From Micrococcales bacterium (GTDB taxonomy: Bacteria; Actinomycetota; Actinomycetes; S36-B12; UBA10799): 5,507 nt of DNA. The number at the start of each line of letters is the position of its first letter. Positions within the stretch are counted from its first letter, which is position 1. Below, piece after piece: positions 1 to 5,507 of the stretch. Location: assembly GCA_023252115.1 (NCBI GenBank), contig JAHEXM010000146.1:1-5507 (forward strand), read 5' to 3'. A model generated the notes under the pieces. It saw nothing but the letters and a program-made list of their open reading frames with translations, was not told the origin of the DNA and did not search any database. The position numbers were made by a program, and so were the translations under genes.

Positions 1-7
1 AAAACTT

Positions 8-13
8 TATACA
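8..13 (+). promoter_or_regulatory. possible -10 box upstream of pckG
   Basis: TATACA lies about 50 bases before the pckG start and resembles a sigma70-type -10 element (TANNNT/TATAAT), matching TATAAT at four of six positions. A -35 element would fall outside the window, so the promoter cannot be completed. If it is real, transcription would start near position 20 and the hairpin at 25-40 would be at the very 5' end of the mRNA. This is a weak call on one short motif. Confidence 0.2.
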
Positions 14-24
14 ACGCAGCACGA

Positions 25-40
25 CGCGCCACCCGGCGCG
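25..40 (+). promoter_or_regulatory. GC-only hairpin in the pckG leader
   Basis: CGCGCC (25-30) and GGCGCG (35-40) form a perfect 6-bp stem around the tetraloop ACCC. The stem ends 11 bases before the GGAG at 52-55. No T-run follows on the plus strand, so it does not look like an intrinsic terminator for a gene to the left. The inverted repeat is certain; whether it acts as a 5' UTR structure, an operator or nothing is unknown. Confidence 0.35.
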
Positions 41-51
41 GATGACCCTGT

Positions 52-55
52 GGAG
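52..55 (+). promoter_or_regulatory. ribosome binding site of pckG
   Basis: GGAG sits 7 bases before the ATG at 63. It favours that start over an in-frame ATG at 42, which has no purine-rich motif before it and would lie immediately after the 25-40 hairpin. Confidence 0.6.
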
Positions 56-62
56 CAACGAA

Positions 63-1877
63 ATGACTGTAATCGCCGGTTTGGAGAATGCACCAACAAA
101 GAACAAGAAGCTGCTTGAGTGGGTAGAGGAAATGGCTACTCTTACGCAGCCCGATCGCGTCGAGTGGTGCGATGGCTCCGAGGACGAGTGGAATCGCCTC
201 ACCCAGCAGCTGGTCGATGCAGGCACGTTCATTCGGCTGAATGAAGAAAAGCGTCCGAACTCATTCCTCGCACGTTCGAACCCGAAAGATGTGGCTCGCG
301 TTGAGGACCGCACGTTCATTTGCTCCCACCGCGAGATTGATGCCGGGCCGACCAACAACTGGCGTGATCCAGTCGAAATGCAGCAGGAACTCAAACACTT
401 GTTTAAGGGCGCAATGCGCGGACGCACGATGTACGTCGTCCCGTTTTCGATGGGCCCGCTCGGATCGCGCATCTCGCAGCTTGGTGTCGAGCTAACTGAT
501 TCGCCGTATGTCGTGGTCAACATGAAGATCATGACTCGCATGGGTCAAGAAGCACTCGACTTGATCGGCGAAGATGGCGACTTTGTCCCGGCCTTGCATT
601 CAGTCGGACACCCGCTTGCAAACGGCGAAGTTGACGTTGCCTGGCCGTGCAGTGACACCAAGTACATCGTGCACTTTCCCGAGAGCCGTGAGATCTGGTC
701 GTACGGATCAGGCTATGGCGGCAACGCATTGCTGGGCAAGAAGTGCTTCGCACTGCGCATTGCTTCGGCTATGGCGCGCGACGAAGGCTGGCTTGCCGAG
801 CACATGCTCATTCTGAAGCTCACCTCGCCGGAAGGTGCGGTGCGATACATCACCGCTGCGTTCCCGTCGGCATGCGGCAAGACGAACTTGTCCATGCTTG
901 AGCCTTCTTTGGCCGGCTGGAAGGTCGAAACAATCGGCGACGACATCGCTTGGATGCGTTTTGGTGATGACGGTCGTTTGTACGCGATCAACCCTGAGGC
1001 TGGGTTCTTCGGAGTTGCGCCTGGCACCGGTATGAGCACAAACGCCAACGCAGTGCGCACTCTGACGGGCAACTGCATTTTCACCAACGTAGCCCTGACT
1101 GACGATGGCGACGTGTGGTGGGAAGGTCTCACCGATGATGCGCCCGCGCACCTGATTGACTGGAAGGGCAACGACTGGACTCCCGCTTCGGAAGATCCAA
1201 GCGCGCACCCGAACAGCCGCTTTACCGCACCCGCGGCCCAGTGCCCCTCGATTGCTGATGAGTGGGAAGATCCAGCGGGCGTCCCGATCTCGGCCATCCT
1301 GTTCGGTGGCCGACGGGCAACTAACGTTCCTTTGGTTAACGAGTCATTTGACTGGCAACACGGGGTGTTTGTTGGCGCGACTGTTGCGTCGGAGCATACT
1401 GCCGCGGCCGAAGGTACCGTCGGTGCGTTGCGCCGCGACCCATTCGCCATGCTTCCGTTCTGCGGATACAACATGGCCTCGTACTGGGGTCACTGGCTGT
1501 CGATCGGCAAGGCGACCGACCCCGAGAAGTTGCCGAAGATCTACCAAGTCAACTGGTTCCGTAAGGACGCCAACGGCAAGTTCATCTGGCCCGGATTCGG
1601 CGAGAACTCGCGAGTTCTTTCGTGGATCGTCGATCGGCTCGAGGGCAAGGTTGACGCCATCGAGACTCCGATTGGCCGACGCCCGGCCGACGGCGAACTT
1701 GACGTCACTGGCCTTGATCTGTCGGACGAGCAGTTGGCGGAACTCTTTGAGGTTGATCGTGACCTATGGCTTGCCGAGGCCGACCTCACCGAGGAGTACT
1801 TCAGTCAGTTCGGTGATCGACTTCCACCTGCGATGACCGAGGAACTCGACAGCCTGCGCACTCGGTTGGCCCGCTAG
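63..1877 (+). CDS. pckG: phosphoenolpyruvate carboxykinase (GTP)
   Basis: This cytoplasmic enzyme interconverts oxaloacetate + GTP with phosphoenolpyruvate + GDP + CO2. It is the entry step of gluconeogenesis from TCA intermediates and can run anaplerotically. The product is 604 residues, the usual length for bacterial GTP-type enzymes (mycobacterial PckG is about 606). The kinase-1a/P-loop FPSACGKTN is at 267-275 with the reactive Cys271. Counting against the rat enzyme places the Mn ligands at Lys227, His247 and Asp294, inside GKKCFALR and [14 protein letters not shown] is at 214-221, PNSRF at 383-387, FGGRR at 414-418, a mobile omega-loop region at about 442-455, and the nucleotide-binding [13 protein letters not shown] at 505-517. 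All expected motifs are intact. The ATG at 63 is chosen for its GGAG; the ATG at 42 would add seven residues. A secreted-protein gene follows on the same strand after a gap of about 75 bases. The GTP-type family is clear and differs from ATP-type PckA. Confidence 0.97.
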   Translation: MTVIAGLENAPTKNKKLLEWVEEMATLTQPDRVEWCDGSEDEWNRLTQQLVDAGTFIRLNEEKRPNSFLARSNPKDVARVEDRTFICSHREIDAGPTNNWRDPVEMQQELKHLFKGAMRGRTMYVVPFSMGPLGSRISQLGVELTDSPYVVVNMKIMTRMGQEALDLIGEDGDFVPALHSVGHPLANGEVDVAWPCSDTKYIVHFPESREIWSYGSGYGGNALLGKKCFALRIASAMARDEGWLAEHMLILKLTSPEGAVRYITAAFPSACGKTNLSMLEPSLAGWKVETIGDDIAWMRFGDDGRLYAINPEAGFFGVAPGTGMSTNANAVRTLTGNCIFTNVALTDDGDVWWEGLTDDAPAHLIDWKGNDWTPASEDPSAHPNSRFTAPAAQCPSIADEWEDPAGVPISAILFGGRRATNVPLVNESFDWQHGVFVGATVASEHTAAAEGTVGALRRDPFAMLPFCGYNMASYWGHWLSIGKATDPEKLPKIYQVNWFRKDANGKFIWPGFGENSRVLSWIVDRLEGKVDAIETPIGRRPADGELDVTGLDLSDEQLAELFEVDRDLWLAEADLTEEYFSQFGDRLPPAMTEELDSLRTRLAR

Positions 1878-1909
1878 AGGGGAACACCCTTAGTTCGGCC
1901 TATTGGGCG

Positions 1910-1957
1910 ATGGGCCGCTCGACATTGCACGAGTTTGGCTCGACACTCAAGGAGTGA
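1910..1957 (+). CDS. possible 15-codon leader ORF overlapping the next start
   Basis: An ATG at 1910 opens a 15-residue frame, MGRSTLHEFGSTLKE. Its TGA (1955-1957) overlaps the GTG at 1954 in a GTGA junction, and an AAGGAG (1949-1954) lies inside its last codons. That arrangement would suit termination and re-initiation into the secreted-protein gene. No clear Shine-Dalgarno lies at normal distance from the ATG: the purine-rich AGAGGGGAA at 1876-1884 is 25 bases away. Nothing in the peptide suggests attenuation by a specific amino acid. An ORF this short can occur by chance. Confidence 0.2.
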   Translation: MGRSTLHEFGSTLKE

Positions 1958-2538
1958 TCAACAACGTTGCCTTGCGCTGCGGTGGCGCAGCCCTGGCGGC
2001 AGGTTTGATTGTTGGTCTGGGGTTTGCGCCATCAGTTCAAGCGGCGCCGGCAACGGCCGATCGATCCGCACCCCGATTGGTGCACTGGACCGGTACCTAC
2101 TTCACTGCGTGGATTCCCACCAGGAAATGGCAAGTTGTCGAAAGTGCGAACAGTCTCGATGTGAGCTCGCCGACCGGTCTAGCGACTGCGAGCTTTGCTT
2201 ACGCTACAAATGGATTCGCTCCGTACAGTCTGACGGCAGTGCGGGATACGTTGCTATCACCAAGCGGTGGGCTGTCGGCAGTTCGCAGCAAAGCGAGTGG
2301 GCGCGTGTCAGCCACCGGGGGTGGGGGCCAGTCCCAGACGACGAACTTCGTGGCGGTTCGCACGCGCGACCACAAGGTTGTTCGCGGCGTCCTCACGGTG
2401 CAGGTCTTCAACACGGAGCCTTTCGGCCCCTATGCCGTTGCTGGCTACGAGCGCGCGGCACCAAAGAAGCAGTGGACCAAATGGGCAAAGACGATCAAGC
2501 AGATACAAGATCGGATTGTCTTTTACGGGCGAGACTGA
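1954..2538 (+). CDS. secreted protein of unknown function
   Basis: From the GTG at 1954 the product is 194 residues. Arg8 is followed by a hydrophobic stretch at about 10-25 and a signal-peptidase-like site SVQA|AP, so cleavage is likely after residue 30. The only Cys (residue 9) is not in a lipobox, so this is not a lipoprotein. The mature part starts with an Ala/Pro linker, then a compact domain opening TGTYFTAWIPTRKWQVV, with a Gly-rich GGGG turn near the middle and a Lys/Trp-rich C-terminal helix. The early aromatic-Pro-x-x-Trp pattern recalls MOG1/PsbP-like alpha-beta sandwich proteins, but that is only a resemblance and I do not recognise the family. The start is unsettled: an in-frame TTG at 1903 would add 17 acidic residues before the signal, and a TTG at 1972 would shorten it. 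It may be cotranscribed with pckG, since no convincing terminator separates them. Confidence 0.75.
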   Translation: MINNVALRCGGAALAAGLIVGLGFAPSVQAAPATADRSAPRLVHWTGTYFTAWIPTRKWQVVESANSLDVSSPTGLATASFAYATNGFAPYSLTAVRDTLLSPSGGLSAVRSKASGRVSATGGGGQSQTTNFVAVRTRDHKVVRGVLTVQVFNTEPFGPYAVAGYERAAPKKQWTKWAKTIKQIQDRIVFYGRD

Positions 2539-2548
2539 CCGCGCGCAT

Positions 2549-3352
2549 TTAGGCAGAGTCGGTGTTGTACACAATCACACTGGTATTCAACGGTGTGTGC
2601 CGGAATACCCAACCCAAGCCGTCCTTGTTGTTGGTGGTTACACATCCGTATGACGAGTTGTTGTATCCCTCGGTCCTAAAAAACTCCGAGTAGTGAAAGC
2701 CGATGCCGTTGTCGAACTGCATAAACCAGGGCAACGGTGTGCCGTACTCGTTGGAGACTTCGAATTTTGCTTTGTGGAAGACGTGGAAACTGCCGAGCCG
2801 AGTGGCGCTGTACTGCCCGAACCACTTGTCACCCTTTTCCGGACCAGTGTTGATGTCGAGCGTGATGAGCACTCGCTGGTCTTGGACGTAGCGCAACACC
2901 TTTTGTTCTTTGTTGACGCACAAGGTGATTCCTGGCTTCATGCATTGCGGATCGAGCGACCCATCGCCCGCGACAGCCCGGAGTGTTTCAACGGTCTGTG
3001 CATCTGCGTGGCCTGTCCGGTGCAGATGCTGCTTTGCCTGGAACCGACGAACCGCGTTCGTTGTCGCTTCATCCCATTCTCCGGTCATCGACACCGTCGT
3101 CGCGCCGGTCCAGGTTAGTCGTTGCTGCAGAGCTCTGATGGGATCCTGCGATGCCGTCTCGGAGATCTCGCCGTGTGGAAGGTCCACTGCAGGAATCTCA
3201 GCTGCCGCTGCCACTAGTTGGCCAGGACCGAGCGATGGGTTGATCCCAAATGCCGGTGGTCCGGTCACAGCAGCGGCAACACCGGAAGCTGCGACAAGCC
3301 CAGTAACTAGCAAGACCGCACCGACGTGCTGCCGCGAATCTTTGATTCGCAC
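2549..3352 (-). CDS. exported L,D-transpeptidase with peptidoglycan-binding domain
   Basis: L,D-transpeptidases make 3->3 peptidoglycan crosslinks or attach proteins to the wall, outside the membrane. The 267-residue product has a short basic N-terminus and a hydrophobic segment at 10-29 (signal peptide or anchor), then a low-complexity linker. A PG_binding_1-like domain spans about 68-127 (ALQQRL, TGEWDEATTNAVRRFQ) and a YkuD catalytic domain about 142-262. Cys137 and Cys145 flank the start of the YkuD domain and could form a disulfide, as in other actinobacterial members I recall. His220 and Cys237 lie 17 apart, as expected for the catalytic pair, but the usual SHGC motif reads SYGCV (234-238). 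The start is a GTG at 3352-3350 with GGAGAG 11 bases upstream. The gene converges on the secreted-protein gene and is separated from the permease behind it by 126 bases, so it probably has its own promoter. The family call is firm; activity is likely but untested. Confidence 0.9.
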   Translation of the reverse strand: MRIKDSRQHVGAVLLVTGLVAASGVAAAVTGPPAFGINPSLGPGQLVAAAAEIPAVDLPHGEISETASQDPIRALQQRLTWTGATTVSMTGEWDEATTNAVRRFQAKQHLHRTGHADAQTVETLRAVAGDGSLDPQCMKPGITLCVNKEQKVLRYVQDQRVLITLDINTGPEKGDKWFGQYSATRLGSFHVFHKAKFEVSNEYGTPLPWFMQFDNGIGFHYSEFFRTEGYNNSSYGCVTTNNKDGLGWVFRHTPLNTSVIVYNTDSA

Positions 3353-3363
3353 AGCGAAAAGTT

Positions 3364-3369
3364 CTCTCC
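3364..3369 (-). promoter_or_regulatory. ribosome binding site of the L,D-transpeptidase
   Basis: On the minus strand GGAGAG (3369 to 3364) lies 11 bases before the GTG start at 3352. The spacing is slightly long, but no closer purine-rich motif or in-frame upstream start is visible. Confidence 0.45.
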
Positions 3370-3385
3370 GTTGAAAAGCAAGGGA

Positions 3386-3406
3386 GTCTGAAGGCCCCCC
3401 TCAGAC
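3386..3406 (-). promoter_or_regulatory. stem-loop in the L,D-transpeptidase leader
   Basis: GTCTGA (3386-3391) and TCAGAC (3401-3406) are perfect complements. Inside them GG (3393-3394) can pair with CC (3399-3400) past a one-base bulge, leaving a four-base loop. Read on the minus strand it ends 16 bases before the Shine-Dalgarno. Only a short TTTT occurs downstream, about ten bases away, so it is a poor terminator for the permease; a leader structure or operator fits as well. The pairing is visible and the role is inferred. Confidence 0.4.
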
Positions 3407-3448
3407 AACTTGAACTAATTAGAGTCTAAGGACACCCAATGACCTATT

Positions 3449-3461
3449 TCGGACATTCCGA
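3449..3461. promoter_or_regulatory. 13-base dyad, possible operator
   Basis: TCGGACATTCCGA reads as TCGGA, a three-base spacer, then its exact complement TCCGA. It lies 18-30 bases beyond the permease stop codon on the minus strand and about 100 bases before the transpeptidase start. With a 3-base loop and no T-run it is a poor terminator, so a protein-binding site is the better guess. I do not recognise the motif. Confidence 0.25.
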
Positions 3462-3478
3462 CAACGTCGTGATGGGCC

Positions 3479-4897
3479 TCACATCGACTGTGACAGCGAG
3501 TTACTGCTCTCGGCCTTGCGCCTCGTGCGACCCATGAAGACTGCATACATTATGTAACCAACGAGCAATAGCAGGAATGCGTATTCGACGGCTTCAGCGC
3601 CCGAACCGTAGATGCACCAAATTGAAAACGCACCGGCAAGGATGGCAATGAGCATGTCGCGAGCAAACATCCCCGGATGAATCTTGCGCCGTTTGACGGT
3701 TAGCAAGTACACCAAGACCATTGCCGATAAGAAGTACGGCACGGCAGAGGTAATCCCGGTCAAGAGCACCATGAGATTAAAAGTCTCGAGTCCCGACTTA
3801 CCGATCGACCCGATCGCCACCAGGCAAGTGGCGATCGCAGCGGAGAGCAACAGGCCAAACCAAGGCGCATCTCGCTTAGTTATCCGCATAAACGGCGCAG
3901 GAAACAGTCCGTCGGCTGCAGCTGCCCGAGGGACCTCAGCCACCAGCAGAGTCAAGCCATTGAGTGCTCCGATTCCAGAAACAACGGCAAAGATCGCCAT
4001 GACCTGACCGGCCCAAGTCGTGTGCGTGATGCTGTTCATTGCGGTTGCGAAGGGTGTTCCGTTATCGGTTAGTTCAGAAGTCGAGACCAGTCCAAAAATG
4101 GCGATCGTCGATGCCACGTATAGAGCAGACACGGTGAGCGTTCCAAAAACTGTCGCCTTTGGCACATTCTGTTTCGGGTTCTTTACTCGGCCAGCAGCAG
4201 AGGACGCATCCTCGACACCTAGGAAGATAAACAACACGACTGCAGCCACAGCCGAGAGTGCAGCCCACGGCGTTTCGCCACTTGGGTTCCATGCCGGAAA
4301 TTCATTGCGACTCAACGCGACTACCAAGCCGACGGTGCCAATAAACACTAATGGCATCACTTTGATAACTACGGTCACGATTTGGAATTGGCGAACTCGA
4401 TTGAGGCCGATGAAGTTAATTGCGACTGGCAACCAGAGACCAAACAACGCAATCCCGAAGTCCCTGATTTTGTTTTCGGAGTTCCAGCCGAACAAGACAT
4501 CGACATATAAAACCCACGAGACAACGATGCCCGCATTTCCGATAGCGGTCGTCATCCAGTACGAAAATGCCGATGTGTAGCCGGCGAAGCCACCAAAGAC
4601 CTCGTCGGGGTATGCGTACGGCCCGCCCGCGCGCGGGATGATGCTGGACAGTTTCGAAAAGAGCAAACCAACACCGATGGCCCCGACCGTCGCCATGAGA
4701 AGTCCGACGATCGCGAGCATTCCGTATTGAGCGATCTCGCCCGGCATCGAAAAGACACCGGTTCCGATGACGCCACCGATGATTAGAGCGGTTGCGCCGG
4801 GCACTCCCAGAAGATTCTTTTTATGTTGCGCGGGGTCGGGAGCCGACGCAAGTTTCGGAGGCTCGACAACAGAGACATCCTCAAAGTTCTCAGTCAT
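3479..4897 (-). CDS. arcD: APC-family amino acid exchanger, probable arginine/ornithine antiporter
   Basis: This is a 472-residue inner-membrane transporter of the APC superfamily, close in pattern to AdiC, PotE and ArcD. About 25-30 hydrophilic residues precede the first helix, whose unwound substrate site reads [13 protein letters not shown] (41-53). [12 protein letters not shown] is at 91-102. The characteristic loop [20 protein letters not shown] is at 227-246 and [10 protein letters not shown] at 324-333. Hydrophobic segments run to a basic tail (RTRRK, 457-461), compatible with the family's usual 12 helices. It overlaps arcB by 8 bases (ATGACTGA) and has no clear Shine-Dalgarno, which suggests translational coupling. 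Next to a catabolic carbamoyltransferase, arginine import against ornithine export is the natural role. Citrulline/ornithine, arginine/agmatine or other diamine exchange cannot be excluded from sequence alone. Transport family is certain, substrate moderate. Hand-counted G+C is near 50% in sampled lines, lower than pckG. Confidence 0.88.
   Translation of the reverse strand: MTENFEDVSVVEPPKLASAPDPAQHKKNLLGVPGATALIIGGVIGTGVFSMPGEIAQYGMLAIVGLLMATVGAIGVGLLFSKLSSIIPRAGGPYAYPDEVFGGFAGYTSAFSYWMTTAIGNAGIVVSWVLYVDVLFGWNSENKIRDFGIALFGLWLPVAINFIGLNRVRQFQIVTVVIKVMPLVFIGTVGLVVALSRNEFPAWNPSGETPWAALSAVAAVVLFIFLGVEDASSAAGRVKNPKQNVPKATVFGTLTVSALYVASTIAIFGLVSTSELTDNGTPFATAMNSITHTTWAGQVMAIFAVVSGIGALNGLTLLVAEVPRAAAADGLFPAPFMRITKRDAPWFGLLLSAAIATCLVAIGSIGKSGLETFNLMVLLTGITSAVPYFLSAMVLVYLLTVKRRKIHPGMFARDMLIAILAGAFSIWCIYGSGAEAVEYAFLLLLVGYIMYAVFMGRTRRKAESSNSLSQSM
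4890..4897 (-). other. 8-base overlap of arcB stop and permease start
   Basis: On the minus strand ATGACTGA holds the permease ATG (4897-4895) and the arcB TGA (4892-4890). The sequence just before the ATG has no recognisable ribosome binding site, so ribosomes finishing arcB probably start the permease, keeping enzyme and exchanger in step. Confidence 0.7.
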
Positions 4898-5507
4898 CGT
4901 CTGCCAATGTCGCGACCATCAACGCCTTGATGGTGTGCATTCGGTTTTCCGCCTGGTCAAACACGACACTTGCCGCCGACTCGAAAACTTCGTCTGTAAC
5001 TTCGATGCCATCGGTCAGGCCAGAGATCTGTCCGAACTTGCTACCAACAACGGTGTTGGTGTCGTGAAACGCCGGAAGACAATGCATGAATTTCGTATTC
5101 GGTACCCCGGTAGCAATGAGAGTCTGCGCACTAACTCGGTAGGGCCGAAGAACATTCACTCTGTGCTCCCAGACTTCGGTTGGTTCTCCCATCGAAACCC
5201 ACACGTCGGTATGCACAAACTGTGCTCCGTGAAGTGCCTTTGCGGGGTCGTCAGTAATGGTGATCTGTGCTCCGCTCTTCTCTGCGCATGCGCGGGCCAG
5301 ATCTTGAACGTCCTGGGCGGGCCATAGTTGTTTAGGTGCGCCGATTCGAACATCCGATCCCATGATTGCGCCCATCATTAGCAGCGAATTGCCCATGTTG
5401 TTGCGCGCGTCTCCCAGGTAGCAATACGAAAGGTCGGTGAACGGAAGGCCGTTTAAGTGTTCCTGCATAGTCAGGAAATCGGCCAATGTTTGAGTTGGAT
5501 GCCACTC
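4890..5507 (-). CDS. arcB: ornithine carbamoyltransferase, catabolic type (5' end outside window)
   Basis: The C-terminal 205 residues of an ornithine carbamoyltransferase are present; the frame stays open to the window edge. In the arginine deiminase direction it converts citrulline + phosphate to ornithine + carbamoyl phosphate in the cytoplasm. Numbering the visible part, it opens with [10 protein letters not shown] (1-10), the HPTQ carbamoyl-phosphate motif. Then come [10 protein letters not shown] (32-41), the ornithine-loop VSMGEP (104-109), HCLPAFHD with its substrate Cys (142-149) and ENRMHTIKA (187-195). The missing part should carry the STRTR site. From HPTQ to the C-terminus there are about 203 residues, as in the ~335-residue E. 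coli ArgI/Pseudomonas ArcB type rather than the ~307-residue mycobacterial anabolic ArgF. That length, the ArcB-like wording and the coupled permease favour arcB. An anabolic argF role remains possible. The TTG at 5486 is internal, not a start. Confidence 0.93.
   Translation of the reverse strand, partial: EWHPTQTLADFLTMQEHLNGLPFTDLSYCYLGDARNNMGNSLLMMGAIMGSDVRIGAPKQLWPAQDVQDLARACAEKSGAQITITDDPAKALHGAQFVHTDVWVSMGEPTEVWEHRVNVLRPYRVSAQTLIATGVPNTKFMHCLPAFHDTNTVVGSKFGQISGLTDGIEVTDEVFESAASVVFDQAENRMHTIKALMVATLADDD

Larger units (their letters stand above)
3353..3478. other. intergenic region rich in short inverted and direct repeats
   Basis: This 126-base gap lies between the permease stop and the transpeptidase start. 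Besides the stem-loop at 3386-3406 it holds a 13-base dyad TCGGA-CAT-TCCGA (3449-3461). An imperfect dyad spans 3409-3430, with CTT and ACT on the left matched by AGT and AAG on the right around AATTAG. A near-direct repeat is present: GAGTCTGAAGG (3384-3394) and GAGTCTAAGG (3422-3431). No convincing -35/-10 pair was found for the transpeptidase, although one must lie here if the gene is transcribed separately. Confidence 0.4.

Noticed and set aside
708..1474. Long minus-strand open frames (166 and 253 codons) opposite pckG
   Set aside because: They lie antisense within a gene with all its catalytic motifs, show no recognisable domain and are the usual by-product of G+C-biased codons.
1156..1836. 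226-codon plus-strand frame inside pckG
   Set aside because: It is an alternative frame of the PEP carboxykinase gene, rich in Arg/Ser/Pro as expected for an out-of-frame reading.
1896..1933. Possible terminator after pckG (CGGCC/GGCCG, then CTCG/CGAG followed by TTT)
   Set aside because: The stems are 4-5 bp with long loops and only three T residues, which is too weak to call.
1935..2552. 205-codon frame overlapping the secreted protein in another frame
   Set aside because: The competing frame at 1954-2538 has a textbook signal peptide and cleavage site, whereas this one is rich in Arg/Ser/Cys with no signal or domain.
4020..4580. 186-codon plus-strand frame opposite the permease
   Set aside because: It mirrors the APC transporter gene. 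The product is Thr/Pro/Ile-rich without a domain, typical of the antisense of hydrophobic codons.
5153..5486. TTG at 5486 as the start of the carbamoyltransferase
   Set aside because: The frame stays open to 5507 and the residues before it complete the conserved [10 protein letters not shown] motif, so the gene begins outside the window.
1..5507. CRISPR array, tRNA/rRNA genes, insertion sequences, att sites
   Set aside because: No spaced repeats, tRNA-like cloverleaf, transposase frame or long terminal repeats were seen on either strand.

Overview
The window looks like chromosomal DNA from an actinobacterium or a close relative. It carries a GTP-dependent PEP carboxykinase of about 604 residues, as in mycobacteria. 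It also carries a secreted peptidoglycan-binding/YkuD L,D-transpeptidase with the paired cysteines I associate with actinobacterial members. Starts include GTG and TTG. G+C, counted by hand on a few lines, is about 58% in pckG and nearer 50-55% in the permease and arcB. I cannot name a genus from this.

Layout. Positions 1-62 are a short leader with a possible -10 box and a perfect hairpin. Next come pckG (63-1877, +) and a small secreted protein of unknown function (about 1954-2538, +). Only 10 bases separate that gene from a convergent L,D-transpeptidase gene (3352-2549, -). A 126-base gap rich in dyad symmetry (3353-3478) follows. The rest is a minus-strand pair whose 5' end leaves the window: a catabolic-type ornithine carbamoyltransferase (arcB, from beyond 5507 to 4890) and an APC-family amino acid exchanger (4897-3479), overlapping by 8 bases.

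Function. The arcB/exchanger pair matches part of the arginine deiminase pathway. The carbamoyltransferase would convert citrulline and phosphate to ornithine and carbamoyl phosphate, and the exchanger would trade ornithine for arginine. Arginine deiminase and carbamate kinase are not visible; if linked, they lie past 5507. PckG is gluconeogenic and has no obvious link to its neighbours. The two exported proteins in the middle are a cell-wall crosslinking enzyme and an unknown.

Novelty. Nothing here amounts to a new system. The points most worth a second look are the altered catalytic motif of the transpeptidase (SYGC instead of SHGC), the stacked dyads upstream of it, the overlapping mini-ORF before the secreted protein, and the substrate pocket of the exchanger.
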